Positions 16,025 through 26,127 are shown, counted from the stretch's first letter. The stretch: 33,638 nucleotides of DNA from an uncultured Erysipelotrichaceae bacterium (GCA_902801685.1 CADCIZ010000010.1:1-33638); one strand, 5' to 3'. The notes: a model not told the origin generated them from the letters alone. Numbers and translations are program-made.

Positions 16025-16284
16025 AATGACATTTCTCCAGAGTTTTCTTCTAATTTATTGATAAAGAATTGTTCAATAGCATCAAATTCATCTTTGTCAT
16101 CTATAGTCTCTATTGAAAAACTATTTTCTTTCTCATTTAATCTAGAAATAAAAATATCCTCATTATTAATTAGTTTATATAGAATATAAGTTTTATTATT
16201 AGATATATCATCTGCCATATCTAATATTTCAAGTATAATATTAGTTCCGTTTTCCGTTTTTACTTTTATAAAATTATCATTCAT
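16021..16284 (-). CDS. DUF1292-like small acidic protein (YrzB type)
   Basis: 87 residues. The layout matches the short DUF1292/YrzB proteins: a hydrophobic ILEILDMA strand, TYILYKLINNEDIFISRLNE, then an acidic 'DDKDEFDAIEQFFINKLEE' helix. Their function is unknown. AGGAGG lies just before the start. First gene of a two-gene minus-strand operon driven by the promoter at 16309-16337. Confidence 0.75.
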   Translation of the reverse strand: MNDNFIKVKTENGTNIILEILDMADDISNNKTYILYKLINNEDIFISRLNEKENSFSIETIDDKDEFDAIEQFFINKLEENSGEMSL

Positions 16285-16308
16285 ATTTTCCTCCTACTTT
16301 ATGTGTAA

Positions 16309-16337
16309 ATTATATAATTTAATCATGTGTTTGTCAA
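16309..16337 (-). promoter_or_regulatory. Promoter of the DUF1292 operon
   Basis: On the minus strand TTGACA (16332-16337), 17-base spacer, TATAAT (16309-16314). Its -35 box is six bases from that of the divergent tRNA promoter. Confidence 0.88.
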
Positions 16338-16343
16338 ATGCAA

Positions 16344-16372
16344 TTGACTTAAGGTAGGTACTGTGGTAAAAT
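16344..16372 (+). promoter_or_regulatory. Promoter of the tRNA-Gln/Thr/Leu cluster
   Basis: TTGACT (16344-16349), 17-base spacer, TAAAAT (16367-16372), back to back with the minus-strand promoter. Confidence 0.82.
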
Positions 16373-16390
16373 TAATTTGGTTTTAAATAT

Positions 16391-16465
16391 TGCCCAATAG
16401 CCAAGCGGTAAGGCGGTGGACTCTGACTCCATTATGCGTAGGTTCGAATCCTTCTTGGGCAGCCA
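16391..16465 (+). tRNA. tRNA-Gln (CTG)
   Basis: 75 bases with encoded CCA. Acceptor TGCCCAA/TTGGGCA with the weak U1-A72 pair typical of tRNA-Gln and G73; anticodon loop CTCTGAC gives CTG. The T stem has a U-U mismatch (second pair of GTAGG/CCTTC). Confidence 0.9.
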
Positions 16466-16485
16466 TTTTTTTATTTGTTTGAAAA

Positions 16486-16561
16486 GCTGGAATAGCTCAG
16501 TCGGTAGAGCAGTTCACTCGTAATGAAAAGGTCGTAGGTTCGATTCCTATTTCCAGCACCA
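16486..16561 (+). tRNA. tRNA-Thr (CGT)
   Basis: 76 bases with encoded CCA. Acceptor GCTGGAA/TTCCAGC, A73, anticodon loop CTCGTAA gives CGT. The outermost anticodon-stem pair is a G-A mismatch. Confidence 0.9.
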
Positions 16562-16567
16562 TAACTT

Positions 16568-16651
16568 GCAAGAATGGCGGAACTGGTAGACGCGCTACTT
16601 TGAGGGGGTAGTGATTATTTCGTGGGAGTTCAAATCTCCTTTCTTGCACCA
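16568..16651 (+). tRNA. tRNA-Leu (GAG)
   Basis: 84 bases, class II with a long variable arm, encoded CCA. Acceptor GCAAGAA/TTCTTGC, anticodon loop TTGAGGG gives GAG (CTC codons). Confidence 0.92.
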
Positions 16652-16663
16652 TAGGGAAATCCG

Positions 16664-16726
16664 CTCGAACTTTTTATAGTTTCGAGAATAAATAAACAAT
16701 CAATTCTAAATTAGGATTGATTTTTT
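16664..16726 (+). terminator. Hairpin and terminator after tRNA-Leu
   Basis: Two structures: CTCGAACT with AGTTTCGAG (16664-16686, one bulged A, no T run) and a terminator AATCAATTCT/AGGATTGATT (16698-16707, 16713-16722) followed by six T. Confidence 0.75.
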
Positions 16727-16767
16727 CTTGTTTAGAAAAAAGTCTTTCGAAGAAAGGATTGATTAAA

Positions 16768-17040
16768 ATGGTAAATGTTATCAAGCAAGAAGTTAGAATG
16801 GAAGAACACTTGCGAAAAAGATTAGAATTTATTTGTGATTTTTGTAGAGTTAAACCAATTATTATTAATGGTAGTTTAAGAACTATTGATAAAACAAATC
16901 TTACTTATTTAGAACCACATAGAATAATAATTAATGATATAACCTTTTTAGCTTTTAATTATTCTAATGAGATATTTATTGAAAACTTAAATAATAAGAT
17001 TAAATTATCTGAATTAGAAAACTATTTAAAACATAACTAA
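16768..17040 (+). CDS. Hypothetical 90-aa protein
   Basis: 90 residues starting at ATG 16768, preceded by AAAGGATTGATTAAA. Mixed alpha/beta composition with one Cys-x2-Cys-like pair (FICDFCRV), no membrane segment or known motif. The frame extends upstream through the tRNA terminator, so the longer form is not credible. Position between the tRNA cluster and the recombinase leader means it could be chromosomal or the first gene of the mobile element. Confidence 0.6.
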   Translation: MVNVIKQEVRMEEHLRKRLEFICDFCRVKPIIINGSLRTIDKTNLTYLEPHRIIINDITFLAFNYSNEIFIENLNNKIKLSELENYLKHN

Positions 17041-17062
17041 TATCTATACCCTAAACAGGGAA

Positions 17063-17091
17063 TTGACAAAATAAACTTTTGAGTATATTAT
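17063..17091 (+). promoter_or_regulatory. Promoter of the leader peptide/recombinase unit
   Basis: TTGACA (17063-17068), 17-base spacer, TATTAT (17086-17091). A small CCCT-AAAC-AGGG palindrome sits just before it. Confidence 0.8.
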
Positions 17092-17146
17092 ATAAAACCA
17101 ATAAATGACAAGCAGTATCCGTCTTTTATTAAAAAGGAGGTACACT

Positions 17147-17218
17147 ATGGTCAAAAGCACAATTAATAAAAAATATAATATGAAATTAAGTGGAGTCAAA
17201 GGTATTAGTTTGAACTAG
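17147..17218 (+). CDS. 23-residue leader peptide before the recombinase
   Basis: ATG 17147 follows AAGGAGGT at ideal spacing and the frame ends at TAG 17218. The peptide is basic (MVKSTINKKYN...) with no membrane helix. Its last nine or so codons form the left arm of the terminator that follows, and its stop codon lies in the right arm, so ribosome position should decide whether the terminator folds. This is the layout of a translation-dependent attenuator. Confidence 0.65.
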   Translation: MVKSTINKKYNMKLSGVKGISLN

Positions 17219-17238
17219 TATTTTTGACTCCCTTTTTT
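17192..17238 (+). terminator. Attenuator-type terminator before serine recombinase
   Basis: A 19-bp stem (17192-17210 with 17213-17231, three G-U pairs) with a two-base loop, followed by C and six T. It separates the promoter from the recombinase gene and overlaps the leader-peptide frame. Confidence 0.85.
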
Positions 17239-17255
17239 GTAGGAAAAGGAGTTGA

Positions 17256-19115
<1,860 letters not shown>

Positions 19116-19133
19116 AATGCGTGGCACGTTTTG

Positions 19134-19344
19134 TTTACGAAGTAAATGAAAGTGGCGATAGCAATTTAAAAATTAATACTTTATGTAGTTTTAACTATTT
19201 ACGAAGTTTATAGTTATTACGAAATAAAGTAAACGGATTCTAAGGTGTTAAACCTTAGCCCACTGGATATTTTGTATGCTCGGCGTACAAAATTCCTAGG
19301 GGGTTAGAAATTTTGGATGACCAAAATGGCCACTAAAGTGGTCA
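19134..19344 (+). other. Hairpin-rich region, candidate origin of transfer
   Basis: The 250-base gap before the relaxase gene holds no ORF. It contains TTACGAA direct repeats (TTTACGAAGT at 19134 and 19198, a variant at 19216), the first inside the palindrome TTTACGAAGTAAA. Hairpins are: CTAAGG/CCTTAG (19240-19258); an 11-bp stem ATTTTGTATGC/GCGTACAAAAT (19269-19293, one wobble); and TGGCCACT/AGTGGTCA (19327-19344). MOB_V relaxases usually nick next to such a hairpin directly upstream of their gene. Confidence 0.5.
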
Positions 19345-19365
19345 CTTCTAGAAAGGAGGAAACTT

Positions 19366-20712
19366 ATGCAAGAACTTGCTTATTCATTACATTTAGGTAG
19401 TGATAAAAACAGAAAAAATATATCTAAACAAAATGGTAAAAACAATTTAAGTGGAACAACTTCTTTACCAAATAATGCTATTCAAAATGTAAGACAATTA
19501 TCAAAAGTAGATAAACATAATTATAGAAAATATGATAATGAGCAAGACTTAATAGAAATAGTAAGAGGTACCTCTTCTCCACTTAATGATGTAAAAGAAT
19601 TATATTTAAGTGAGTTTGAAGAAGCAAGATTAGAATACAATTCTAAACAATCTAGACCTAGTCGTATGATAGATAATTATTTTGATAATGTATCTAATAA
19701 CGAGAAAAAGGATCTTGCTTGTGAAATAATACTTGAACTTGGAGATAAAGAATACTGGGATACTAAAGATGAAACATTTAAGAAAAGAATGTCTGAAGTA
19801 TATAAAAAACAAGTTGATGATTTAGAAATGCTTGTTCCTAATTTTAAAGTAGCTAGTGCTATTATTCATTATGATGAAACAAGTCCACACTTACATATTG
19901 TTGGTGTTCCAATTAAGTACAAAAATAAAAATGGTATGGAAAAACAAGTTGGTAAATCAGATGTATTTACTAAAGAATCACTAATTAGATTACAAGAAAA
20001 AATGAGAACTTTATGTATTCAAGAATTTAATCAAGTATATAGTTTAGATTCTACTTTAAAGAAAAAACAAAAAGGTAGAAATCGAGATATTCACGTATCT
20101 GATATGGATAACTATATAGAAATGAAAAAGCAAATTGAAAAGAATACTGAAAATTTAAAACAAGCAAATAAAAAATCTTCAGAGTTAAAACAAAACTCTA
20201 AAGATATAAAAGATAAAATTGATAAATTAAAAGTATCTAGATTTAATAAAGATAATTATATTTTATCAAAGGAAGATAAAGATTCTTATATCAACTTTAT
20301 CGAACAAGTAGATAGTACTAATAAAGAATATGATAAAATACAATCTTTATCTAACACACTATTTAATGCACACGAACAATTAAAAGACAAAAATAATAAG
20401 ATTAAAATGCTTACTGAAAATAATGAAGCACTTATTTTAAGAATAAAAAGTTTAAATGATAAAATTAAAGAAAAAGATAACGAAATATCATTTTTAAAAT
20501 CTAAAATGCAGAATTTGAAAAATACATTAGATTATTGGAAAGAAAAGTTTGAAAAACTAATTTCATTCTTACACGATAAACTTCATAGTTGGTATGATAA
20601 AGATGATAAATATATCGATGTTGTTAATGAAATGTATGACGATGATGTTTTAGATGATGACGACATAGAAGAATTAGATTTAAACAAAGAAAAAGATGAC
20701 TTTGAAAGATAA
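19366..20712 (+). CDS. MOB_V-family relaxase (Mob/Pre)
   Basis: 448 residues. The Mob_Pre pattern is visible: an early HNYRKYDNE region, ELGDKEYW, and the metal-binding motif HYDETSPHLHIVGVP with His168, His175 and His177. Residues ~250-400 form a long coiled coil and the tail is very acidic. The relaxase nicks oriT and leads the strand into a recipient during mobilisation. GAAAGGAGG precedes ATG 19366. No coupling protein or secretion genes are present, so transfer needs a helper. Confidence 0.92.
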   Translation: MQELAYSLHLGSDKNRKNISKQNGKNNLSGTTSLPNNAIQNVRQLSKVDKHNYRKYDNEQDLIEIVRGTSSPLNDVKELYLSEFEEARLEYNSKQSRPSRMIDNYFDNVSNNEKKDLACEIILELGDKEYWDTKDETFKKRMSEVYKKQVDDLEMLVPNFKVASAIIHYDETSPHLHIVGVPIKYKNKNGMEKQVGKSDVFTKESLIRLQEKMRTLCIQEFNQVYSLDSTLKKKQKGRNRDIHVSDMDNYIEMKKQIEKNTENLKQANKKSSELKQNSKDIKDKIDKLKVSRFNKDNYILSKEDKDSYINFIEQVDSTNKEYDKIQSLSNTLFNAHEQLKDKNNKIKMLTENNEALILRIKSLNDKIKEKDNEISFLKSKMQNLKNTLDYWKEKFEKLISFLHDKLHSWYDKDDKYIDVVNEMYDDDVLDDDDIEELDLNKEKDDFER

Positions 20713-20775
20713 TTAATGTTTTTATTAACAAACAAAGTAAAAGCATGGTATAATAAATAGTCATAGGGGGTAAAT

Positions 20776-21381
20776 ATGGATAAACTAAATATATTATATG
20801 ATCATTATAAAGATACATTTTCAATACAAAAAGAGAATGAAAAAAGTAGGAATAAACTGTTTTTAGTTTTGTGTATTTGTATTTTAATATTAATGTTGAT
20901 GATTATATATCCAAATAACATATATGAAAATCTACAAGAATTCTTTTCTGATAACTTAGGAATAAATATTAAATTTGAATTAAAAGTATTAGAATTATTT
21001 AACTGGTTTATTATTTCATATTTAACTATAAGATATTATCAAATAAATGCCAATATAGAAAAAAATTATAAGTATATTCATGATATTGAAGATATGTTAG
21101 AAAAAAAGCATAAATTACTTATTTATAGAGAAGGAAAAAATTATTTAGAACAATATCCAATGTTTTTAACTTTTTCTTATATTTTTTATAAATATGTTTT
21201 TCCTGTTTTATTCAGTGTATGCATAATTATTAAGGTTATTTTTAATATAATTAATAAATTAAGTTTTCCATTTTTAATAATATCAATTATTGTATCAATA
21301 TTTTTAATAATTATAAATATATCGTATTTTACATTTAACTATAAACTAAGGAAAGGAGGAAATAAAAATGTCAAGGCCTAA
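20776..21381 (+). CDS. Four-helix membrane protein paired with a TIR-like protein
   Basis: 201 residues. A soluble N terminus (LYDHYKDTFSIQKENEKSRNK) precedes hydrophobic segments at roughly 28-45, 75-92, 128-153 and 162-186, with a basic stretch before the first and at the C terminus. There is no enzymatic domain. Its 3' end overlaps the TIR-like gene by 14 bases, so the two proteins are made together. The N-terminal pattern reminds me of small membrane proteins near defence genes, but I cannot name a family. By analogy with TIR-signalled systems it could be a membrane-disrupting effector; this is inference. Confidence 0.8.
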   Translation: MDKLNILYDHYKDTFSIQKENEKSRNKLFLVLCICILILMLMIIYPNNIYENLQEFFSDNLGINIKFELKVLELFNWFIISYLTIRYYQINANIEKNYKYIHDIEDMLEKKHKLLIYREGKNYLEQYPMFLTFSYIFYKYVFPVLFSVCIIIKVIFNIINKLSFPFLIISIIVSIFLIIINISYFTFNYKLRKGGNKNVKA

Positions 21382-21802
21382 GATATGTGTTAGTTTTGAT
21401 TATGAAAATGATAAGTATTCTCGTAATGCCATTAGATTATGGAATGAAAATAAGTATATTGCTTTTGATATAATTGATAAAACACCAAGCGAAATAGATA
21501 CTTATAATATAAGTAGAATTAAGGCAGGATTAACAACTAAAATTAGCGAATCAAATATTTTACTTGTTATTAGTGGAGATTATATAAATACCCCTCATAA
21601 GGATAAAAATGAAATAGGTTGTATAAATTGGCAAAATTGGGAATGCAGAAAAGCATTAGAATTAAATAAAAAAATAATACTTGTAAAATTAAAAACTAGT
21701 AGTTTAATTCCAGAAGAATTATTAGGTGAATCTAGAGAAGATATAGTAGGTTTAGAATTAGATAAAGTCAATAGAGCAATTTCGAATTTAATGGTTCATT
21801 AA
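21368..21802 (+). CDS. TIR-like domain protein (MTH538/ThsB type)
   Basis: 144 residues, one domain. The opening KICVSFDYENDKYSRNAI, middle SRIKAGLTTKISESNILLVISGDY and late WQNWECRKALELNKKIILVKL match MTH538 TIR-like (DUF1863) proteins, where 'W...E...A' carries the putative catalytic Glu, here Glu92. In Thoeris, ThsB proteins of this type make a nucleotide signal from NAD+ on phage infection that activates ThsA. No ThsA is present; the neighbour is a membrane protein instead. AAAGGAGGAAA precedes ATG 21368. A clear terminator follows, closing a two-gene unit. Confidence 0.82.
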   Translation: MSRPKICVSFDYENDKYSRNAIRLWNENKYIAFDIIDKTPSEIDTYNISRIKAGLTTKISESNILLVISGDYINTPHKDKNEIGCINWQNWECRKALELNKKIILVKLKTSSLIPEELLGESREDIVGLELDKVNRAISNLMVH

Positions 21803-21806
21803 CAGG

Positions 21807-21830
21807 AAGCCCAAAATGGGCTTTTTTAAA
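21807..21830 (+). terminator. Terminator after membrane-TIR pair
   Basis: AAGCCCA/TGGGCTT perfect stem (21807-21813, 21817-21823), AAA loop, T run. Confidence 0.9.
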
Positions 21831-21896
21831 ACAATTAATAAAATTAAGCACTAAAATATTATGATTATAGTGTATAATTAATATAGTGGTGGTTTT

Positions 21897-23654
21897 ATGA
21901 AGTTATTTAAATCAACGGTTGAAAATTTATATAAGGTAATATTAATGATAGTAATTTCATCTGGAATAATTAGTTTTTTTAATGTAATTATTGCTAAATT
22001 TATAGTATATGTTATAGATGGAATTGTTATGAAAAATATTGAATTACCTAGTTATTTAACAATGCTTTTTTATAGTGATGATACATTTTCAAAAATAATA
22101 ATTGCTGCTATTCTTATGATTACTATGGCTCTTATTATTTCAATATTTAACTATATTAGAAGCAAATATAATACTAAGTTAAGATTAGGTATGAATAGAA
22201 ACATAAAAAAATTATTATTAAAACATGCGACTTATTTAGAATATAATAAATATGTTGGCTATGAAAATAGTCAAATATTACAAAGAGTTAGTAGTGATTC
22301 TAGTAATTATATTTCTTATATAAATGACAAATTAAATTTAATTCTTAATACAGTTTTCTATACTTTTTTCTCATTAAATGTTATTATCGAACTAAATTTT
22401 AAAGTATGTTTAATACTATCAGTTATTATTTTAATAGTAGTTTTAATGTCGGTATGGTATTGTATAAATACTAAAACTATAGTTAATAAAAAAGTTACAT
22501 TATCTGAGGGATTAATAAAAAAGACAATGAATTCAATTTATAATCCTAAAATGATTAAAATGAAAAATAATCAAAATAATGAAATAGAAAAATTTAATAA
22601 TAATAGTGAAGAATATTTAAAATATGATATAAAAGAAATTGATTATTTAATTTACTATGAATTAATTGCAAGCGGAATAAAAGCTTTAAGTTCTCCTATT
22701 ATATATTTGGTTTGTGGAATCATGATAATAAATGGACATATGCAAGTAGGTGGACTAATGGCTATCTTAACATATTCAACAACTATGTTAAACTATTTTC
22801 AAAATGTGATTTATGCTGTTGAAGGAATAAATGGTTTTTTAGTACCGGCTAAAAGAATAAAAGAATTTTTAAGTTTAGATGAAGAAAAATTAGTGTGCAA
22901 AAATATTGTTACATCTGATTATAAAAAAATTGAATTTAGAAATGTTAATGTCAAGTTTGAGAATCAAGTAGTATTTGAAAATCTTAACTTTACAATAAAA
23001 AAAGGCGAAAACGTTTATTTAGTTGGCTCTAATGGTAGTGGTAAAAGCATTATTACTAAATTACTTTTAGGATTTATAGAGTATGAAGGTAATATTTTTA
23101 TAGATGATATAGACTTAAAAGATTTACATAAAACTAAATTACGTGAAAATATAGGATTATGTTTTCAAAAACCATATATATTTTCAGATACAATTAAAAA
23201 TAATATAGATTGTTTTGAAAATAAAAAAATTGAAGAAATAAAACAAATATGTAAAATATGTGAACTTGATCAAGAGATAGAAAAAAATCCTAATAAATAT
23301 GATGAATTATTAGGAGAAAGAGGTATAAATTTGTCAGGAGGACAGAAACAAAGAGTTAATATTGCTAGATTATTAATTCAAAATAAAAAGGTTTTAATAT
23401 TTGATGATGTTTTAAGCAAACTTGATAATAATACTAAAAATAAAATAGTAGAAAACTTAAATGAATCTTTTCCAGATAATATAAACATATTTATTACACA
23501 TGATTTGCTTAAAATCCCAAAAGGAAGCAGAGTATTATTTATTGATAATAAAACTGTTATTGATTCAACAAATACAAAATTACAAAAAGATAATAAGAAC
23601 TATAAAAAATTAATTGATATTTGTGAGAATGTTGTGGGAGGTTTGTATGAATAG
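21897..23654 (+). CDS. ABC exporter half (TMD-NBD), degenerate Walker B, intact LSGGQ
   Basis: 585 residues: six membrane helices in ~1-320, then an ATPase domain. Walker A GSNGSGKS is near residue 376, signature LSGGQKQR near 479, Walker B VLIFDD near 500 (Asp in place of the catalytic Glu), and the switch His in ITHD near 534. Exporter type I fold. It overlaps the partner gene by eight bases, so the two are made in equal amounts as a heterodimer. TATAAT lies at about 21873 upstream with no clear -35; the ribosome site is GGTGG. Substrate unknown. Confidence 0.92.
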   Translation: MKLFKSTVENLYKVILMIVISSGIISFFNVIIAKFIVYVIDGIVMKNIELPSYLTMLFYSDDTFSKIIIAAILMITMALIISIFNYIRSKYNTKLRLGMNRNIKKLLLKHATYLEYNKYVGYENSQILQRVSSDSSNYISYINDKLNLILNTVFYTFFSLNVIIELNFKVCLILSVIILIVVLMSVWYCINTKTIVNKKVTLSEGLIKKTMNSIYNPKMIKMKNNQNNEIEKFNNNSEEYLKYDIKEIDYLIYYELIASGIKALSSPIIYLVCGIMIINGHMQVGGLMAILTYSTTMLNYFQNVIYAVEGINGFLVPAKRIKEFLSLDEEKLVCKNIVTSDYKKIEFRNVNVKFENQVVFENLNFTIKKGENVYLVGSNGSGKSIITKLLLGFIEYEGNIFIDDIDLKDLHKTKLRENIGLCFQKPYIFSDTIKNNIDCFENKKIEEIKQICKICELDQEIEKNPNKYDELLGERGINLSGGQKQRVNIARLLIQNKKVLIFDDVLSKLDNNTKNKIVENLNESFPDNINIFITHDLLKIPKGSRVLFIDNKTVIDSTNTKLQKDNKNYKKLIDICENVVGGLYE

Positions 23655-25353
23655 CATTAAGTATATGTCAAATTATGGTAGGTTTAAGAAAAGAATAATA
23701 TTTGCTTTTGTTGAGTACTTTTTATCATGCACTATATGGCTTTTAATAGATCAGTATTTAACATATTCAGTATTTGATAATGCTATAGCAAAAAATAGTG
23801 CTAAAACTTTAGTATTTGTCGCAATATTAGTTATAGTTAAACAAATATTTAAAACTACTGAAGGTATATTTCATTGTATGGTAAGACATCATTTGCAAAG
23901 AGAATATGCCAACCATGCGAGAAAAGATTTATTTTCAAAATTTATCAATACAAAAATTTCTTATTTTGACAATGCCAATACTGGTGAAATGTTAGAATTA
24001 GTAATGAATGACACTGGAAATGCATCTACATTTTTTACACAAAATGGATTAATTTCTTTTGGTAATTTATGTGCTAAACTTCCATTGTTATTAATTATTT
24101 TGTTATTTATAAATTTTAAATTAACATCAATTTTAATAATAATTTATTTAATTGGATATTTATCATTAATTATATCCAATAAGAAAACATTTAAAATAAT
24201 TTCAGAAATAAGAGATTTAAATATATTAATTACTAAATGGATTACTGAACAAGTTAATAATTTTGAACTTATAAAATCAATAAACATTGAAGATGTAAGA
24301 TTAAACAAAATGAACGAATTGTTAGAAAAGTATACAATTGAAAGTGAAAATCTAGATAAATTAATTAGAAAATATAATTTTGCATATACATTATTTTCTT
24401 TTTTAGCAAGTATAACTACAACTTGTATAGGTGGTTATGATTTATCAACATCAATTTTATCTTACGGAACATTAATGCTTTTTATAAATGGTACTACATC
24501 TATAAAAGGTTATTGTGATGATTTAGTTATGCATTTACCTAGATTAAATGAATCATTTATATCTATGAAAAAAATATATAATTATCTAAAATCATATGAT
24601 CCTGAGGTGGAAACAGGTGAATTAGAATTAAAAGATATTAAGAAAATTAATTTTAATAATGTATCATTTTCCTATAATAATGATAGAGAAATATTAAGTA
24701 ATATTTTAATTGACGTTGAAAATAATGATAAAATTGCTATAGTAGGAAGAACTGGTTGTGGAAAGACTACATTAGTAAATTTATTATGTAGATTCTATGA
24801 AGTAACAAAAGGTGATATTTTAATTAATGGGAAAAATATTAATGAATATACATTAGAAAGTTTAAGAAATAATATAGGATATGTTATGCAAGATGTTGTA
24901 ATATTTGATGGTAATATTTATGATAATATAAATTATGCAAATAAAAATATATCCGAAAACCAAATTCAAGATATTTGTAAAAGATTAAAATTACATGATA
25001 AAATTATGTCTTTTAGTGAGGGTTATAAATTAAATTTAAACAAAAATCAAGATTTATTTTCTTTAGGTGAAAAGCAAATGATTAATTTTGCTAGAATAAT
25101 GGTTGAAAATCCAAGTGTTGTAATATTAGATGAGATAACATCTTCATTAAGTTATGAAAATGAGGAACTTGTAAAGAATGCAATAAAAGAAATTACAAAA
25201 GATAAAATATGCTTTATAATTGCACATAGATTAACAACTATAAAAAATTGCAATAAAATTCTATATATGGAAGATGGTAGAATTTTAGAAAATGGTAGTC
25301 ATAATGAATTAATGGATAAGAAAGGAAAATATTACAGTTTAGTTGAAAATTAA
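23647..25353 (+). CDS. ABC exporter half (TMD-NBD), intact Walker B, degenerate signature
   Basis: 569 residues from ATG 23647 (GGGAGG upstream; an earlier ATG at 23614 has no ribosome site). Six membrane helices, then Walker A GRTGCGKT near 367, signature FSLGEKQM near 471 instead of LSGGQ, Walker B VVILDE near 491, switch His in IIAHRLT near 525. Together with the first half, one ATP site is fully canonical (this Walker A/B with the other's LSGGQ) and the other is degenerate, as in TM287/288- or BmrCD-type heterodimers. Confidence 0.93.
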   Translation: MNSIKYMSNYGRFKKRIIFAFVEYFLSCTIWLLIDQYLTYSVFDNAIAKNSAKTLVFVAILVIVKQIFKTTEGIFHCMVRHHLQREYANHARKDLFSKFINTKISYFDNANTGEMLELVMNDTGNASTFFTQNGLISFGNLCAKLPLLLIILLFINFKLTSILIIIYLIGYLSLIISNKKTFKIISEIRDLNILITKWITEQVNNFELIKSINIEDVRLNKMNELLEKYTIESENLDKLIRKYNFAYTLFSFLASITTTCIGGYDLSTSILSYGTLMLFINGTTSIKGYCDDLVMHLPRLNESFISMKKIYNYLKSYDPEVETGELELKDIKKINFNNVSFSYNNDREILSNILIDVENNDKIAIVGRTGCGKTTLVNLLCRFYEVTKGDILINGKNINEYTLESLRNNIGYVMQDVVIFDGNIYDNINYANKNISENQIQDICKRLKLHDKIMSFSEGYKLNLNKNQDLFSLGEKQMINFARIMVENPSVVILDEITSSLSYENEELVKNAIKEITKDKICFIIAHRLTTIKNCNKILYMEDGRILENGSHNELMDKKGKYYSLVEN

Positions 25354-25377
25354 ATTATTTATAGAAGGGAAAATAGT

Positions 25378-26106
25378 ATGAAACTAGTGTTTGAAGAATA
25401 TTTTCATAACTTAGATAATTGGAATTTTGAAAAAGGATTTGTAAGAAATTATGAATTACAATATTATACAGACAAAAATGTAGAGTTTTCAAATGGATTA
25501 AAAATTTATGGTAAAAAAGAAAGAATTATAAATGAGAAATATGTTTTAAATAGTGATGATTGGAAATTAAATAGAAAATATTCTGAATATAGTTCATCAT
25601 CAATAAATACTAAAGAAAAATTTGAATTCAAATATGGTGTTTTAGAAGTTAAAGCAAAAATACCAACTGCTGATGGTTCATGGCCTGCTATATGGTTATT
25701 AGGTAGTGAAGAAGAATATCCTTTTTGTGATGAGGTTGATGTTATGGAGTATTATCTTTGTGGTGATAGTCCATCAATATTAGCAAATTTTATGTGGTCA
25801 AATAATGGTGAATATAATTGGTCATCTAAAAATATTTCAATTGATTATTTTAAAAATAAAGATAATGATTGGGAAAATAAATTTCATATATGGAAATTAG
25901 ATTGGCAAGAGAACTATATGAGAATATATATTGATAATGAATTAATAAATGAAATTAACATTAGCAAAATAAAAGGAAATAAATTTAAGAAAAAATATTA
26001 TATATTACTTAATTTAGCTATTGGTAGAAAAGGGTTAAAACCAAAAGATAGTGACATTCCACTTATTTATGAAATTGAATATGTTAAAGTTTATCAAAAT
26101 TATTGA
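25378..26106 (+). CDS. GH16-family glycoside hydrolase without signal peptide
   Basis: 242 residues. The GH16 active-site pattern E-x-D-x-x-E is present as EVDVME with nucleophile Glu119 and acid/base Glu124, preceded by the substrate-cleft motif GSWPAIWLLG. GH16 enzymes cut beta-1,3 or beta-1,3/1,4 glucans or related galactans. The N terminus (MKLVFEEYFHNLDNWNF) goes straight into the fold; there is no signal peptide. It starts 24 bases after the ABC pair with AGAAGGGAAAA as ribosome site, so it is probably in that operon. The substrate cannot be predicted from sequence. Confidence 0.88.
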   Translation: MKLVFEEYFHNLDNWNFEKGFVRNYELQYYTDKNVEFSNGLKIYGKKERIINEKYVLNSDDWKLNRKYSEYSSSSINTKEKFEFKYGVLEVKAKIPTADGSWPAIWLLGSEEEYPFCDEVDVMEYYLCGDSPSILANFMWSNNGEYNWSSKNISIDYFKNKDNDWENKFHIWKLDWQENYMRIYIDNELINEINISKIKGNKFKKKYYILLNLAIGRKGLKPKDSDIPLIYEIEYVKVYQNY

Positions 26107-26127
26107 TGATAAAATAAAAATATGTGC

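Noticed and set aside
16568-16651. tRNA-Leu 3' end as attachment site of the mobile element
   Set aside because: No copy of the tRNA 3' end was seen near 26106-26236, large serine recombinases rarely use tRNA 3' ends, and a 90-aa gene lies between.
20776-21802. Complete classical Thoeris system
   Set aside because: No ThsA with SIR2-SLOG or Macro domain is present; the only partner is a four-helix membrane protein.
21897-25353. Bacteriocin or RiPP export cluster
   Set aside because: No C39 peptidase domain, no modification enzyme and no precursor-like small ORF next to the ABC pair.
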